Below are positions 18,595-29,857 of a stretch of DNA of 64,000 nucleotides, piece after piece. Below the pieces are notes generated by a model, which did no database searches, was not told where the DNA came from, and was given only the letters and a program-made list of their open reading frames with translations. Made by a program: the position numbers and the translations under genes. Every line of letters starts with the position of its first letter. The first letter of the stretch is position 1. Source of the DNA: Zanthoxylum bungeanum (Eukaryota > Streptophyta > Magnoliopsida > Sapindales > Rutaceae); contig SKCR01020746.1 in NCBI GenBank assembly GCA_019454045.1, forward strand, positions 37,392 to 101,391, given 5' to 3'.

Positions 18595-19090
18595 TAAATA
18601 GTTGGACTATTAAAATCAAGAAAGAATTGAAAAAGTTGAATATTTAAAATATATAATCCTTGGATTAAATGTTTTAAATGATTTAATTTTCAATTGGGAA
18701 TTAATAATAGGTTAATTTATTTGATAAAATAACTTATTATGACTAAGCCCATAATTAAGCAAATAGTAGAGCATAAAATCTTTGGAAGATTTATGTGATG
18801 ATGACTTTAGTGCTTAATTAAAATACTTATAATAAATCTATCTTTAGATTTAAAAGTATTAAAATTGCAATTAATAATTCTTGGAGAATTAATTGACTGT
18901 TCTAGTGGAGAAAAGTCAAAATTTGCAATTGGGCATGTTGCACAAGGTGCATATCGTTTCGATATTCCGAAACCCAAGGCTTGGCCAAAGGTTTGTGAAA
19001 TATAGAAAAGATAATTAACATATCCCAAAGTGACTACCATTTGGATATGGAAGACACGAAGGAATTAAAGAAAGGGCGAGGCTCTAACTT
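18595..19090 (+). pseudogene. Copia gag remnant, internally deleted, zinc knuckle lost
   Basis: Recognised by alignment to the better copy at 37150-37765 (minus). Segments such as AGCAAATAGTAGAGCATAAA and CTTTGGAAGATTTATGTGAT correspond to the gag body. The sequence then jumps from about 18860 to the GAGAATTAATTGAC block, omitting about 190 bp that the minus copy retains. The zinc knuckle (CxxCxxxxHxxxxC) is also missing: ACATATCCCAAAG runs straight into TGACTACCATTTGG, where the copies at 44030-44110 and 36960-37020 encode it. Many stops. Non-functional. Confidence 0.65.
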
Positions 19091-19149
19091 TAAAAATATT
19101 TGTCAAAGTTATGATTCGCTACTAGTATTGAAATTGGATTTTAAATACT

Positions 19150-19720
19150 AAAGTGTGATACATAAAATATATGTATTGATGTTCGGAATCCACTTTGAGC
19201 TGGATACTGACTTCAAGCCGAGATTTCTCTGCGAATCGGAAACGGGACGAAAGTCGCTGTTTCGACCGCAGATACCTAAGTTTAGGAACTACCCTTAGGG
19301 TATGTACTTAAATTAGGAAATGTTATGATGTAACTAGTTTGACTGGAGACATTATCTCTATATCAGTGTTTAATCCATTGCGGATAAAACCTTTATATTC
19401 TAGAACACTAAAGTGTTTCATTATATAAAGATGATACTGAGATAAATACATTAGATGTAAATAACATAATTTATATTTTGAATATAAATAAAATCTCAAA
19501 CATATAAAATGACAAATAAATAGCTCAAATTGATTTGATCAATGGAGACTTATTTGTGGCATTGTTGTCTGGGACACAATTAAACGAGACTCGTATATCC
19601 ACACTTTTGAAGAGTGGGTACTAGGAATGATTTGACTATTCAAATAAGGTCTACGAATCTAGTTTATTAGGTACAATACCTAAAATACTATTTACTTGGT
19701 AATAGTAAAAGGGCCACCGA
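19150..19720 (+). pseudogene. Copia protease and GAG-pre-integrase remnant
   Basis: Recognised from the parallel copy at 36334-36900. ACGGGACGAAAGTCGCTGTT corresponds to the VGNGTRV block after the protease active site. Near 19550 the translation TYLWHCCLGHN is the GAG-pre-integrase motif (W-H-R-L-G-H), followed by YPHF and a decayed KRATDLLAL motif that leads into integrase. The protease active-site region (near 19135) is not readable as DTG. Multiple stops. Confidence 0.6.
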
Positions 19721-20215
19721 TCTGTTAGCCCTATTCATGGTGAAGTTAGTGGGCCCATATCTAGCTAGGCTAGATGTGAACATGAATATTTCGTGACCTT
19801 AACGGATGTGGCATCACGTTATGGTTAGTGTTTCTTTTGAAGAACACAGATCAGAAACTTTTGAAGTTTCGACACGAAGTAAATAAACAGATCGGCTATA
19901 GTATTATTCCGCCACGGTTAGACCGTAATGGAAATTACTTAAGCAGTAAGTTTCATACGTACATGAAAGAGTACGGTATTCTTTCATATGAGGACTCATC
20001 CCGAGACACGTCAGTTAGACGGTGTGTCCGAACCAAAAAACCAAATTTTGTTGGACATGATAAGGTTTGTCACGAGTCGCTCTGAGCTACTATTTCCTTC
20101 AATGGGACATGTATTAACAGTGCAATACTTATTTAGAATAAGGTTCCATATAAATCTGTTTAACAGATATCATATAGGATATGAACAGGAAAGAAACGGG
20201 GTTTCTCATTCCTGA
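19720..20215 (+). pseudogene. Copia integrase remnant with D and E motifs in different frames
   Basis: An 85-codon frame (19828-20085) reads KLLKFRHEVNKQIG then PPRLDRNGNYLSSKF, the second catalytic Asp region (family: RSDRGGEYLS). A second overlapping frame (19988-20215) gives QLDGVSEPKNQILLDMI, the third catalytic region with its Glu (family: NGVSERRNRTLLDM). A frameshift at about 20000 separates them. The first catalytic Asp region near 19750 is decayed. It lies between the GAG-pre-integrase and reverse transcriptase remnants as expected for copia. Confidence 0.75.
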
Positions 20216-20579
20216 TAATTTGGGTATGCCAGGCATAGCGTTTGGATAATACCAAACTAAGGACCCAAATTGGATAAGTGCCGATATAGGTTATCCTAAG
20301 GGAAACCTTAAGTATAGTACTTATAAATCCCACATGAGAACAATGTAATTGTTGCTCACCATGCGGTTTTCCTGAGAGGAATACCGATATGCAGTGGTCA
20401 GTGGGAGGATAGTAATACTCGATGAAAATCGGAGTAACACTGTTCAAGGCACGAAGTCCTTAATGGAACACAAATAGTTCATCTATGATGAATCTATACC
20501 ATTAATCTTCAAATACACAAGAACTTCGTAAATCGGATAGAGTCAGAAAACAACCTAGGGTATGGGTTTCTGATCTAAC

Positions 20580-21200
20580 CTCATAAAGATGTCAATCTTA
20601 TGGAGGTGTACCATCCGACTACGTTTTGAGGAAGTGATACGAGGTATCGACTCCCCGTTATGGCAAAATGCCATGAACCCGAAATGGATTCCATGTATAA
20701 CAACTGTTTTGGATACTAGTTGTTATACCATAAGGCATTGTGCCTATTGGTACATTAAACGTCTTCAAGGAAGACATACATGAAAGGCAACATACCAACG
20801 TACAAAGCTGGGCTTTTGACAGAAAGGTGTCGTTATCAACATTGTGTTAACAACGGTTCGACCTTTTACCTGTTGCCATGGTAAATCCATTTTGAAAATG
20901 CTTGAAAATAACTGTATATTTCATTTATGAAATGTGTCAGTTATAAATCAAAATCGCTTTCCTGAAAAGGAAACCTTTTGGAGAATGTTTTAACATTCTG
21001 ACGATTTTGTATAACCGACAAACAAGGTTTGCGGGTTATTCGATCCATGTTTGGATCAATGCAAGCATAGGTTCTTGGAACTGTCGTTTTGAAATAATCA
21101 TAATGGTTTATGATTTTGACTCAAAACGAAATAATTCTTGTGTATATAAGGAGGTTAGTGGGAGGGCGCACTGACAGTGAAATTCCCATAATGCAATTGG
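20580..21200 (+). pseudogene. Copia reverse transcriptase remnant, catalytic box deleted
   Basis: RFEEVIRGIDSPLWQNAM (near 20620) matches the start of the copia RVT_2 domain (family: T(Y/F)EEV...DS..W..AM). Further on, CHGKSI and LENNCIF (about 20880), IAFLKRKPFGECF (20950) and SIHVWINASIGSWNCRFE (21045-21095) are decayed forms of KSIRIMLA, TAFLNGNL.EDV and SI.GLKQASRSWN.RF. The region where YVDD should stand (just after CACTGACAGT, 21170) goes directly to AAATTCCCATAATG, so the catalytic box is gone. Confidence 0.7.
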
Positions 21201-21459
21201 TGAAAGCTTGGCTTTCATAGATATTCTTTCAATAGAAATTCTCCGTAGAATTCTGGGGAGTAACAACCTTTATTCAAGGAATAAAGATCTACTAGGATAG
21301 ATTTGGCGTTTGTTAACACTCTCTGGGAAATCGTACATTTAAAATGTACTTGTATTGGTGTCTCATACGCTTCGAGCATATGGAGTCACAATCGGGTCAA
21401 TCCTAGTGATAGTCACTAAATTGAAATTGAGAACATCTGTTAGTATCTTAGAGAACTAA

Positions 21460-21930
21460 AGATGTTGTCTTAAACTATGGAGAAGGAGAACTTGAAGTGA
21501 CTGGGATCACCACTGCAAGTTTCCAAACTATTAAATACTACGGTACTATAAAGTTTGAATTACGGGACAGTGAGCTGGAAATATTCCGAGCAAGATAAAT
21601 GTTGCCGAATAAACAACAAATACGGATTATTGCTGCAGCTGAGGCAGCAAAAGAAGCCATTTGGATCGAACATAAATCTAATTAGATTAGATATAGTTCT
21701 GTTAGCAGCTGAACTAGGCGTCAGCACAGGCTAAGGAATTAAAGGTCTCATACACGATCCAGATATATACTTCTATATCATCTGATTCATTCAGATCATA
21801 CATCGTGGCGATGTGATGATCGTGTAAATCGCGTCAGACGATAATCAAACAAATCCGCTGACGAAAACCTTTCCTCAGCAATTTGAGCGAACCTTACATA
21901 GTTCAAGTGTTGGAACACTTGAGTGACTCG
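21460..21930 (+). pseudogene. Copia RNase H remnant
   Basis: IAAAEAAKEAIWIEH (21633-21680) is the central RNase H motif (family: TEAEYIA..EA.KEA(V/I)WI). KELK and SYTIQIY (21730) are decayed AKEPRSHQRSKH. Downstream, CGTCAGACGATAATCAAACA corresponds to the DDNIADPLTK end. The sequence then runs to the polypurine tract. Confidence 0.65.
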
Positions 21931-21938
21931 CTACGTGC

Positions 21939-21950
21939 CAAGTGGGAGAT
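21939..21950 (+). promoter_or_regulatory. Copia polypurine tract (CAAGTGGGAGAT)
   Basis: Directly precedes the 3' LTR at 21951. The minus-strand versions ATCTCCCATTTGG (29858), ATCTCCCACTTGG (32356, 41087) and the plus copy at 61144 are the same signal. Confidence 0.85.
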
Positions 21951-24069
21951 TGTTGGATAATATGACCCATAGCGTCACTATTTGCACAGATCATTGTGTT
22001 GTTGTAGCAAATTAACTATGTAACAAGGAAATTGCACTCTCATCATTTGTGATTAGATCACCATAGATATATAAATGAAGAGAGGTCTCTATGATTAGTT
22101 CCTGGATTGAGATGATATGAGACAGTATCAGTCCACGAAGGATTAATCATTAAATATCCCTAGCCGTAGTATTATCGAGACTGGACATCGATAATGCGGA
22201 ATAGGCTAGTATTGCACTTGTGCGCGTTGTGAGGGCACAACGGCATAGTTCTCATATATATAAGTGTTGGAGACTTATGCAAGTGCGATAGGAGGTCGTG
22301 TTTCACCGATGGTACGGGAAACAGCTTCGCTCTGGATAGACCCTTCGGAATCCCATTGGTATTATGAATAGGTGTCTATGGGAGGACGAAATCAAGGTAG
22401 GTGTGTATAGTCTTAACCTGAGACTTGCATCGCTAATACTAACGATAATCGATAAACTTTGGTTTTGGTGGTTGGGGGCTTTGACCGGTTCTGTGTCTAC
22501 CACTTCTGGGTTTATCAGAGAGTCGTAGAGTATTGGGTGTGATGTCGAGACGGAAGTATCACTCCAGTCATAGTGGAGATGATGTCACGTAGGATACGGT
22601 ATTAGTGCTCTTGAGTGATGCGCATCCAATCGTGATATTATGACCAGGTCATGAATATCCGATTATAGAGACTAGTTACCAGACATCCGATATGTGTTTC
22701 GGACGGGGCAGACACTTATCCAGCCCCAGCCCTAACACGTGACTATCCGATACTGGGCCGATATGCACAATATGATTGTATACTACGCTTGATATAGATC
22801 TAAATATTCTTAAAAGGATATGTCCGGAGAATTGGGTAGACTTGGTACTTTGCTAGGAGTTGACCTTGTCTCGTAAATCGGTAGAACGTAGTACTTGGTA
22901 CGTACGTGATTCGGATACTCCGATGACCGTGTTTATAGCCAACTAATCCGGAGATCTCATGGGTCGCTTCCGATAATCCACCGATGACGCACAACTCGCA
23001 CTCTTGAATAATCTGGGATTATATAGAAGAGAGAGAAAATTAATCTAGGATTAATTACGGAGATATTTTATCTATGATAAAATATCGTCGAGAGAGAGAT
23101 AATGATTAATTTGGAATTAATCGATAAATTAATATATTCGATATATTAAACGAAATTAGATTTCGACGCGGAATTAAAATTAGATTTTAATTCGGGCGAA
23201 CGAATTAATTTAGAATTAATTCGTTAGCGATGTGAATAGTGAATTCGCTAGGCGTAATCATTTAATTACGACGCGATGGAAAAATCGTTAATTTGGAATT
23301 AGCGAACCCGAGCCCGAGTGTGATTGCGAGCGCATTCGTATTTCGAATTCGAGTGCGGCGACGCAAGTCACATCAAGCGTCAAATCTAACGTCAAGTCAT
23401 TCATCACATCAAGCGTCAAATCAAGCGTCACTTTGAGTGATGTGACATTTGATTGATTGATGTGAGTGATTGATTGATGGAAAAGACATGACACTTGACA
23501 TAAAGTAGACATGACTTAAAGTAGATGTGAATAGTGTTTGCTTTAAATTGTTTTACTTTTTAAATGCAAATGCAAGGCAAATGAAATGCAAATGCAAGGG
23601 AAATTAAGTTAATTTCACAAAAAGTATATAAGATACACTTGATGCATTTCATTTCAATTTAACACACAAATCTCTTCTCTCTCATTTCTCTCTTCTAGCT
23701 CACGCCCAAATGAAGAAATGTTACTGGTTTTGGAAGCCAATGCCGTGAGCCATAGGGAAGCAAGGGTGGGTTTTTGTGGCAAAAATTCATGTGCTAGCAC
23801 ACATACGAGTCTTGCGAAGGTGGTAGGGAGGTTCACCCATGAGCCGGGATCCGTCGGACGAAGTTTGGAGCTCCGTTCTTCAACCCAAAATTCTGAAATT
23901 GGAGGCAGTGGACTGCTGCTGTTTGGCGTGAAAGGCAGTGAGTTTCTTGGCTTGTATCGTCTCCAAATCGACTCAACCGATCGATGTGAGTATTCCGCTA
24001 CCTCCGTTGGTGTATTCACTCATGTTTTCATGCTTTGATTTGATCTTGGGACCTTAGAAAAACTCAACA
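21951..24069 (+). repeat. 3' LTR of copia element
   Basis: Same length and near-identical sequence to 14007-16125. Many of the differences are C/T or G/A changes at CpG. Ends CTCAACA, followed by the right target duplication CGTGA (24070-24074). Confidence 0.92.
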
Positions 24070-24399
24070 CGTGAAGCGTTTAAAAACGCGTTCGAACCAG
24101 ATTCCGAAAGTGGTATCTAAATTGACATAAACGTGTGCGCGAGTGTTTTTCAAACGGTACGTGGAATTGTATCCCAAGTACGTACCACAATACCGTCCAT
24201 TCGAATTTGGCTACGGAATTTATGTCCGGGTTTCCATTTGATATACCGCGAAAGGCAACACTCAAGCATTAACACAGTATGAATGCGAAGTGAAAAATGA
24301 AAAATAACAACCAAAAAAAGTGAATAACAAGATCAACAGAAGAAGTGTGTGACTAAGAGCTTTGGCAAACGTCTATATGGGATCTTGTATACCCGGCGT

Positions 24400-25260
24400 G
24401 GCAAAACATTGTGGTAAAGTCAGCCTTTAGACATTTCCCTCAAATGAAGGACCTTTAATCTAACGCGATTAGCCCATGCGCACCAAATGACGACACAAAA
24501 GTAAACAGACGGAATAACATACAGAAAGTAAATAACAGAATAATAAAAGAGATGTGACCAAGGCCAACATCCATATGGGACCTTGTATGCCCGATTGAAC
24601 GTATTACACAATCAATCAAGTATACTTCGTCTGACATGATAAAATATCGTGGTAAAGGTAGTCTTTAGGCATTTCCATCAAATGAAGGACCTTTAATCCT
24701 ACATAGTTAGCCCATGCGCACTAGATTAACAATGCATAAATAAATAAAGCAATAACATGCGGAAAGTAAATAACGGAGTAATAAAAGAGATGCGACCAAG
24801 GCCGACATCTATATGGGATCTCGTATACCCGATTGAATGTATTTCACATTCAATCAAGTATACTTCGTCCGGTGCGGCAAAACATTGTGGTAAAGGTTGC
24901 CTTTAGGCATTTCCCTCAAATTGAGGACCTTTAATCTAACGAAAGTAGCCCATGCGCACTAGATTAGCATTGCATAAATAAATAAAGCAATAACATGTAA
25001 AAAGTAAATAACGAAATAATAAAAGTGATGCGACCAATGCCGAATCTATATGGGACCTCATATTCTCTGATTGAATGTATTTCACATACAATCGAGTATA
25101 CTTCGTCCGATGCAGCAAAACATCGTGGTAAAGGTAGCCTTTTGGCTTTTTCCTCAAATGGAGGACCTTTAATCCAACATGATTAACCCATGCGCACTAG
25201 ATAACAATGTATAAATAAATAAAGCAATAACACACAAAAGGTAAATAACGGAATAATAAA
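24400..25260. repeat. 240-bp tandem repeats inside gypsy LTR
   Basis: The anchor AGCCCATGCGCAC recurs at about 24470, 24709, 24949 and AACCCATGCGCAC at about 25187, giving a regular 240-bp period over about 3.5 units. Each unit carries GGTAAAGGTWGCCTTTAGGC and TATACCCGATTGAATGTATT. Confidence 0.85.
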
Positions 25261-26709
25261 ACACAAACAATGAATGAACATAAAATTAAATAACAAAATG
25301 AAACATGTGGTGGAAAGTTTCTCAAGCAGTACATGGAGTTGTATCCTAAGTACAGACCGCACTACCATCCATTCGGATTCGGTTACAAAATTTACTTCTG
25401 GGTTTCCATCCGATATACTGCAAGAGATAGCACGAAATCATTAACTCAACATAAATGAAAATACATTAAACATAATGTTGCATGTGAGTGATCAATCAAT
25501 AAATAACTGAAAAGGTAAAAAGTAAAGGGTGCCTTTATATCTTACCTTTTAAGTTGCTTCTCGGAAGTGCTTTTCACCGTTATTGGAAGGGTTAATGCTC
25601 CGTCACTTTTATGGTTCACTGGTTCAATATTTTCCTTCATTATTTCACTGTTTTGCGCTGCTGTTTTCTATATTTTCTGCTGCTATTTTGGACTGTTTTA
25701 GGGTTGTTTCTTGGTGTGATGTTTTAGACTAGTTTTGACTATTTTTTGGACTAGTTTCACTCTGAATTTTTGGACTATTTTTAGGGGTGTTTCGGTGGTC
25801 AGAGGGGCTGTTTTAGTTGCTATTTAATCGATCAAGTAGGTTGTTATTTTGGCTTTGTTTAGTCGGTCAGCAGGTTTTTTTTGTTGGTTTGGGGGGTTGC
25901 TTATTACTATGGTTCACAGCTTTATTGTTCATGATTTGCATTGGTTGACAGGTCGGTCACAACTTCATTTGTGGCTTAAGTGTATGTATTATTGTTGTCG
26001 TGGCCTATTTGAGTTGGGAGAGAAGAGAATGTGATGATTATTAGGGTTCATTTGATTTTACCGTGAATATTGAAAGTGTGAAGGGCTGTGTGTTTGTTTT
26101 GAACAAGAGCGAGAGTCGTAGCTAGGGTTCACGTTTTCTTTTGTCGTTGCTGAATCCGTGAGTAAAGAGAGAGAGGGAGGTGAGAGGTAGAGAGATGAGA
26201 GAGGAACCGAATGCTTTTGGTTTATTATTTTTCTTTTTTCTTGGATCACCGAGCATCTTAGGATTTGTTTTTCCTTGGTTCACGTGGAGGGCTGGATGGT
26301 GTCGAGTGTATGTGAGAGAGAGATTAGGTTTTTTTGTTTGGTTTAGAGAGATAGAGTCCAAGAGTTATGAGTTTCTTTGCTATTTTTTGGACGTGAGAGG
26401 GAGTGCGATAGAGAGGAAGGCGTCCAGAGAGAAGAGAGAGCCTTTAGGGTTTTGTATTGTTTTGTTTTATAGTAGTGCATTAGGGTTAGGGTTATGCATG
26501 GGTTTTCAAAATAAGGAAATAAATTATGTAATTATTTATTTTATTCAAGGAAAGAATATTGTGTATTTTTGTAGGGGAATATTTTTAATTTGGGAGGTGA
26601 TTTATTTATATTTTGACATATGCTAAATGTGATTTGAATATTTTGGATTGGATTTTATGAGCCTTCGGCATGGGGCTTGGATTTTTATGGGCTTGGGCGT
26701 GTGGTTTGT

Positions 26710-26724
26710 GTGGGGGGGGGGGGG
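26710..26724 (+). repeat. Poly-G run
   Basis: About 14-15 consecutive G in the LTR just inside its U3 start. Homopolymer length may be affected by sequencing error. Confidence 0.8.
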
Positions 26725-26956
26725 GCTTGGGTGTGTGGCTTGGCGTAGGTTATGGGGATTTTAGGCCGAAGCTAAAATTTAAAATGGAGATCCATCGAGC
26801 GAACCTGATACCAAACAAACAAATTAAATCTGCTGATGTACTTATTTTTGAATTTTCCCTTCCAACGTCTGTTTCCCGTGACTTATGCAATTTATCAAGT
26901 AGTGCCTCCATACGAGGCTCATCATCGGGCTTCTATGTAAAAATACAGTGTCTACA

Positions 26957-26970
26957 GTCGCCCCCATTTT
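26957..26970 (-). promoter_or_regulatory. Gypsy polypurine tract (AAAATGGGGGCGAC)
   Basis: Directly before the LTR start at 26956. The hairpin-GTAAGT motif is at 27030-27047, about 60 bp further upstream in element direction. Confidence 0.75.
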
Positions 26971-27914
26971 GATGGGACTTGTACAGTGTGTGACAGTGAC
27001 AATCCTATCAAAGTCATGCATGGATTTTTACTTACCTGGCTCGCCAGCTGTTGCTTAACATACCTACTATTCTGAGATGCTTCAAACTGATTTGATTTGG
27101 TGACGAGGTACTGCGACCCCCAAGTTTCATCCCTACAAGATGATGCGATCTCTATGATCCACTACCGAACTGAGCTGATGTGAGGTGGTTCATTCCCGAA
27201 ACCGTTACTTTGAAAGGTGGATGGTTCATTCCCGAACCATTACTTGAGAGGTGGTTCATTCCCGAATCGTTACTTGATAGGTGGATGGTTCATTCCCGAA
27301 CATTACTGATGTGAGGTGATGGCGAGGCACTTTGACCCCTAGGTCTTGTTCCTGAACCACCGAGTGGGGTTTGTTCCCGAATTGAGTTGAAGGTCTTGTT
27401 CCCGAATTATGTTGAGGTTTTATTCCCGATTTGAGTTGTGGGTCTTGTTCCCGAATTGAGTTGATGGTCTTGTTTCCGAATTGAGTTGATGGTCTTGTTC
27501 CCGATTTGAGTTGTGGGTATTATTCCCGATTTGAGTTGTAGGTCTTGTTCCCGAACAGAGTTGTGGGTCTTGTTCCCGAATTGAGTTGAAGGTCTTGTTC
27601 CCGATTTGAGTTGTGGGTCTTGTTCCCGATTTATGTTGTGGGTCTTGTTCCAGATTTGAGTTGTGGGCCTTGTTCCCGAATTGAGTTGTGGGTCTTGTTC
27701 TCAATTTGAGTTATGGGACTTGTTCCCTATTTGAGTGTGGGTCTTGTTCCCGAACTGAGTTGTGGGTCTTTTTTCCGATTTGAGTTGAGGTTCTTATTCC
27801 CTGGGCTTCATTCCTGAGGAGATCCTCGTCTTTGCCGCTTTTTTTTCTTCTTCAAATCCTGCGAAAACAAAACAAAGAATTGCATTTATATGATGTATAT
27901 GTATGTATTATTAC
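26971..27914 (-). repeat. Gypsy 3' region with two tandem arrays
   Basis: Next to the polypurine tract is a set of GGTGGTTCATTCCCGAACC units (27180-27310), then about 16 units of GGTCTTGTTCCCGAATTGAG at about 26-bp period (27380-27800). Read on the minus strand, the open frame 27420-27704 is a repeat translation (NKTHNS-type). At 27830-27880 the T-rich/CTGCGAAAACAAAACAAA spacer matches 7340-7380 in the integrase-bearing copy. The coding part is cut off at 27914 by a copia LTR. Confidence 0.8.
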
Positions 27915-29857
27915 TGTTCCTAGAACAATCCAAGATCATCTAAGAGTGATATGTGTGTGAATAAAATCAAAAGAGTTGCAGAAATACTCACTTTGACCGG
28001 ATGAAGTTTAAGACTTTTTCTTTGTTCTTGAAGCTTCCAAGCCTTTGAAATGAATTCCAAACTCATTGGTTGGTTTCCCTATCACCTCATTTGATCCCTT
28101 TGAGTGATGGCTCACTTGGTTTTGCAATAAAACTCAAGAAGAAAAAGGAGGAAGTTCACGCCCACTGCAGTAAAGGAAAGAGAGAAATTTTTGTGTTGTT
28201 GTGAATAGTAACCACACTTAAATTTCCAAAATTCATTTGTTAAATAGCCAAGTGGTGTGTTGGTTTTGGTTAGAGTGAAATACAAGTAAACCAAGCCTTT
28301 TACTCAACCAATAACTTACCAATACCAACTTTTATCATTAGTCTAACTTTATGATGTAAGTGAAGTGGGTCCCACCAGTTATCAAATTCCAAATTTAAGT
28401 TGGCTAATCCAACACGCAACTTCACTTGGGCTCGGGTTCGCTTAATTTCGAATTAAATAAATTTTCCGTTGCGACTTAATTAAATCCAATTTAATTAAAT
28501 AATAATACCTCGTAATATTATTATGTTAGTCGCTTACGAATTAATTCTAAATTAATTCGTTCGTTTGAATTAAAATCAATTTTAATTCCGCTTTGAAATC
28601 CGATTTCATTTAATATATCTAATATATTATTTTAACCCAATTAAATAATTTAAATAGTAAAATCTAATTTCATCATTATATTTATTTTGCCGATTAATTC
28701 CAAATTAATCGCGTTCTCTCTGCTCGACGAATTTAATCCCAGATAAATTCTTGACGCAATTAATCTCAGAATAATTTTTTCTCTGATAATTAATTCCAGA
28801 TTAATTCTTGTCGTGATTAATCCCAGATTATATTTTCTCTCTTCATCGGTGAGTCTTCGGGAAGCGACCCAAGAGATCCCTGGATATTTTGGCAGTAAAT
28901 ACTGTCATCAGACTATCTGAATACGTGCGTACCCTGTACCACATTCGTACCAATTTACAAGACATAGTTGTCTTCTAGCAAAGCACCGTGCCTACCCAAT
29001 TGTCCAGAAATATTCTTTTCAGGAATATATAATCTTTGTCAGGCGTAGCATACGTAGTATTGCATATTACGATCCAGTATCGGATGTCACATGGTAGGTC
29101 TGGGGCTGGAATTATGTCTTCCCCGTATGAAGCACATATCGGATCTCTCGTAACTAGTCTCTATAATCGGATAATCATGACCTTCTCATATTACCATGAT
29201 AGCTGCAGCATACAAGTGTACAAGTTCCGTATCCTGTGTGATCATCATCTGCATATGACTGAAGTGATACTTCTATCTTGACATCACACCCAATACACTA
29301 TGATTCTCAGTATACCTAGAAGAGGCGTACATAGAACATGTTAAAGCCCCGGATGACCAAAATCAAAGTATACTGATTGTCACAAGTAGTAGCGATGCAA
29401 GTCTAAGCTTAAGACCAAATACACCTACCCTGATTCGGACTCCCATAGACACGTAGTCATATTACCAATGGGATTCCGAGGGGTCTATCCAGAGTGAAGC
29501 TATTTCCATACCATCGGTAAACAGAACCTCATATTTATCTAATACCCAAATATACGAGAACTATGCCGGTACGCTTCTATAACACTCACAAGTGTAATAC
29601 TAGCCTATTCTACATTATCGATGTACAGCCTCAATAATACTACGACTAGGGATATTTAATGATTAAATCTTACGTGGATTATTAATGTCTCATATCTTAT
29701 TAATTTGGTACAATCATATGGACTTTTATCATTTATATATCCCGGTAATCCAATTTCAAATGATAAAAGAGAAATTTTCTTTTGTCACATAGTTGATTTG
29801 TACAACAACACAATGTTTTGTACAAATAGTGATGCTATGGGTCATAATTGTCCAACA
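27915..29857 (-). mobile_element. Copia 3' LTR (1.94 kb), minus strand
   Basis: On the minus strand it starts TGTTGGACAATTATGACCC at 29857 next to a polypurine tract (29858-29870) and ends GGAACA at 27915. It contains the palindrome array (28440-28830). It inserted into a gypsy 3' region; the left flank is ATTAC but the matching duplication is not identifiable because the 5' half of this copy is missing. Sequence subtype matches the LTR fragment at 34837-36056. Confidence 0.8.

Larger units (their letters stand above)
14007..24069 (+). mobile_element. Complete Ty1/copia element, structurally intact but coding-dead (10.1 kb)
   Basis: LTRs 14007-16125 and 21951-24069 begin TGTTGGATAATATG and end CTCAACA. 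They are each 2119 bp and differ by roughly 25 substitutions and fewer than ten short indels by eye. The primer site (16127-16139) and polypurine tract (about 21939-21950) are intact and a 5-bp target duplication (CGTGT/CGTGA) flanks it. Between them are a ~2.3-kb leader and remnants of gag, protease, integrase, reverse transcriptase and RNase H in canonical copia order (integrase before reverse transcriptase), all with many stops and deletions. It inserted into a gypsy LTR. LTR identity implies recent insertion while the genes were already dead, so enzymes must have come from another element, unless the LTRs were homogenised by gene conversion. Confidence 0.9.
24070..26956 (-). mobile_element. 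Gypsy LTR, right part, long variant
   Basis: Continues the LTR at 13801-14006 after the nested copia element. Minus-strand LTR start TGTAGACACTGTATTTTTAC at 26956, after a polypurine tract. It contains the 240-bp tandem array (24400-25260), the CGTCCATTCG...CGGGTTTCCATC blocks at 24190-24250 and 25370-25420, and the U3 end similar to 6660-6782. The 148-codon plus-strand open frame at 26180-26626 is a low-complexity LTR reading and not a gene. Confidence 0.75.

Noticed and set aside
26180..26626. 148-codon plus-strand frame with a hydrophobic start
   Set aside because: Lies inside the gypsy LTR on the strand opposite to its transcription, with low-complexity purine-rich DNA; no match in sister LTRs.
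27420..27704. 94-codon repeat protein with NKTHNS-type repeats
   Set aside because: It is the 26-bp tandem array read in one frame.
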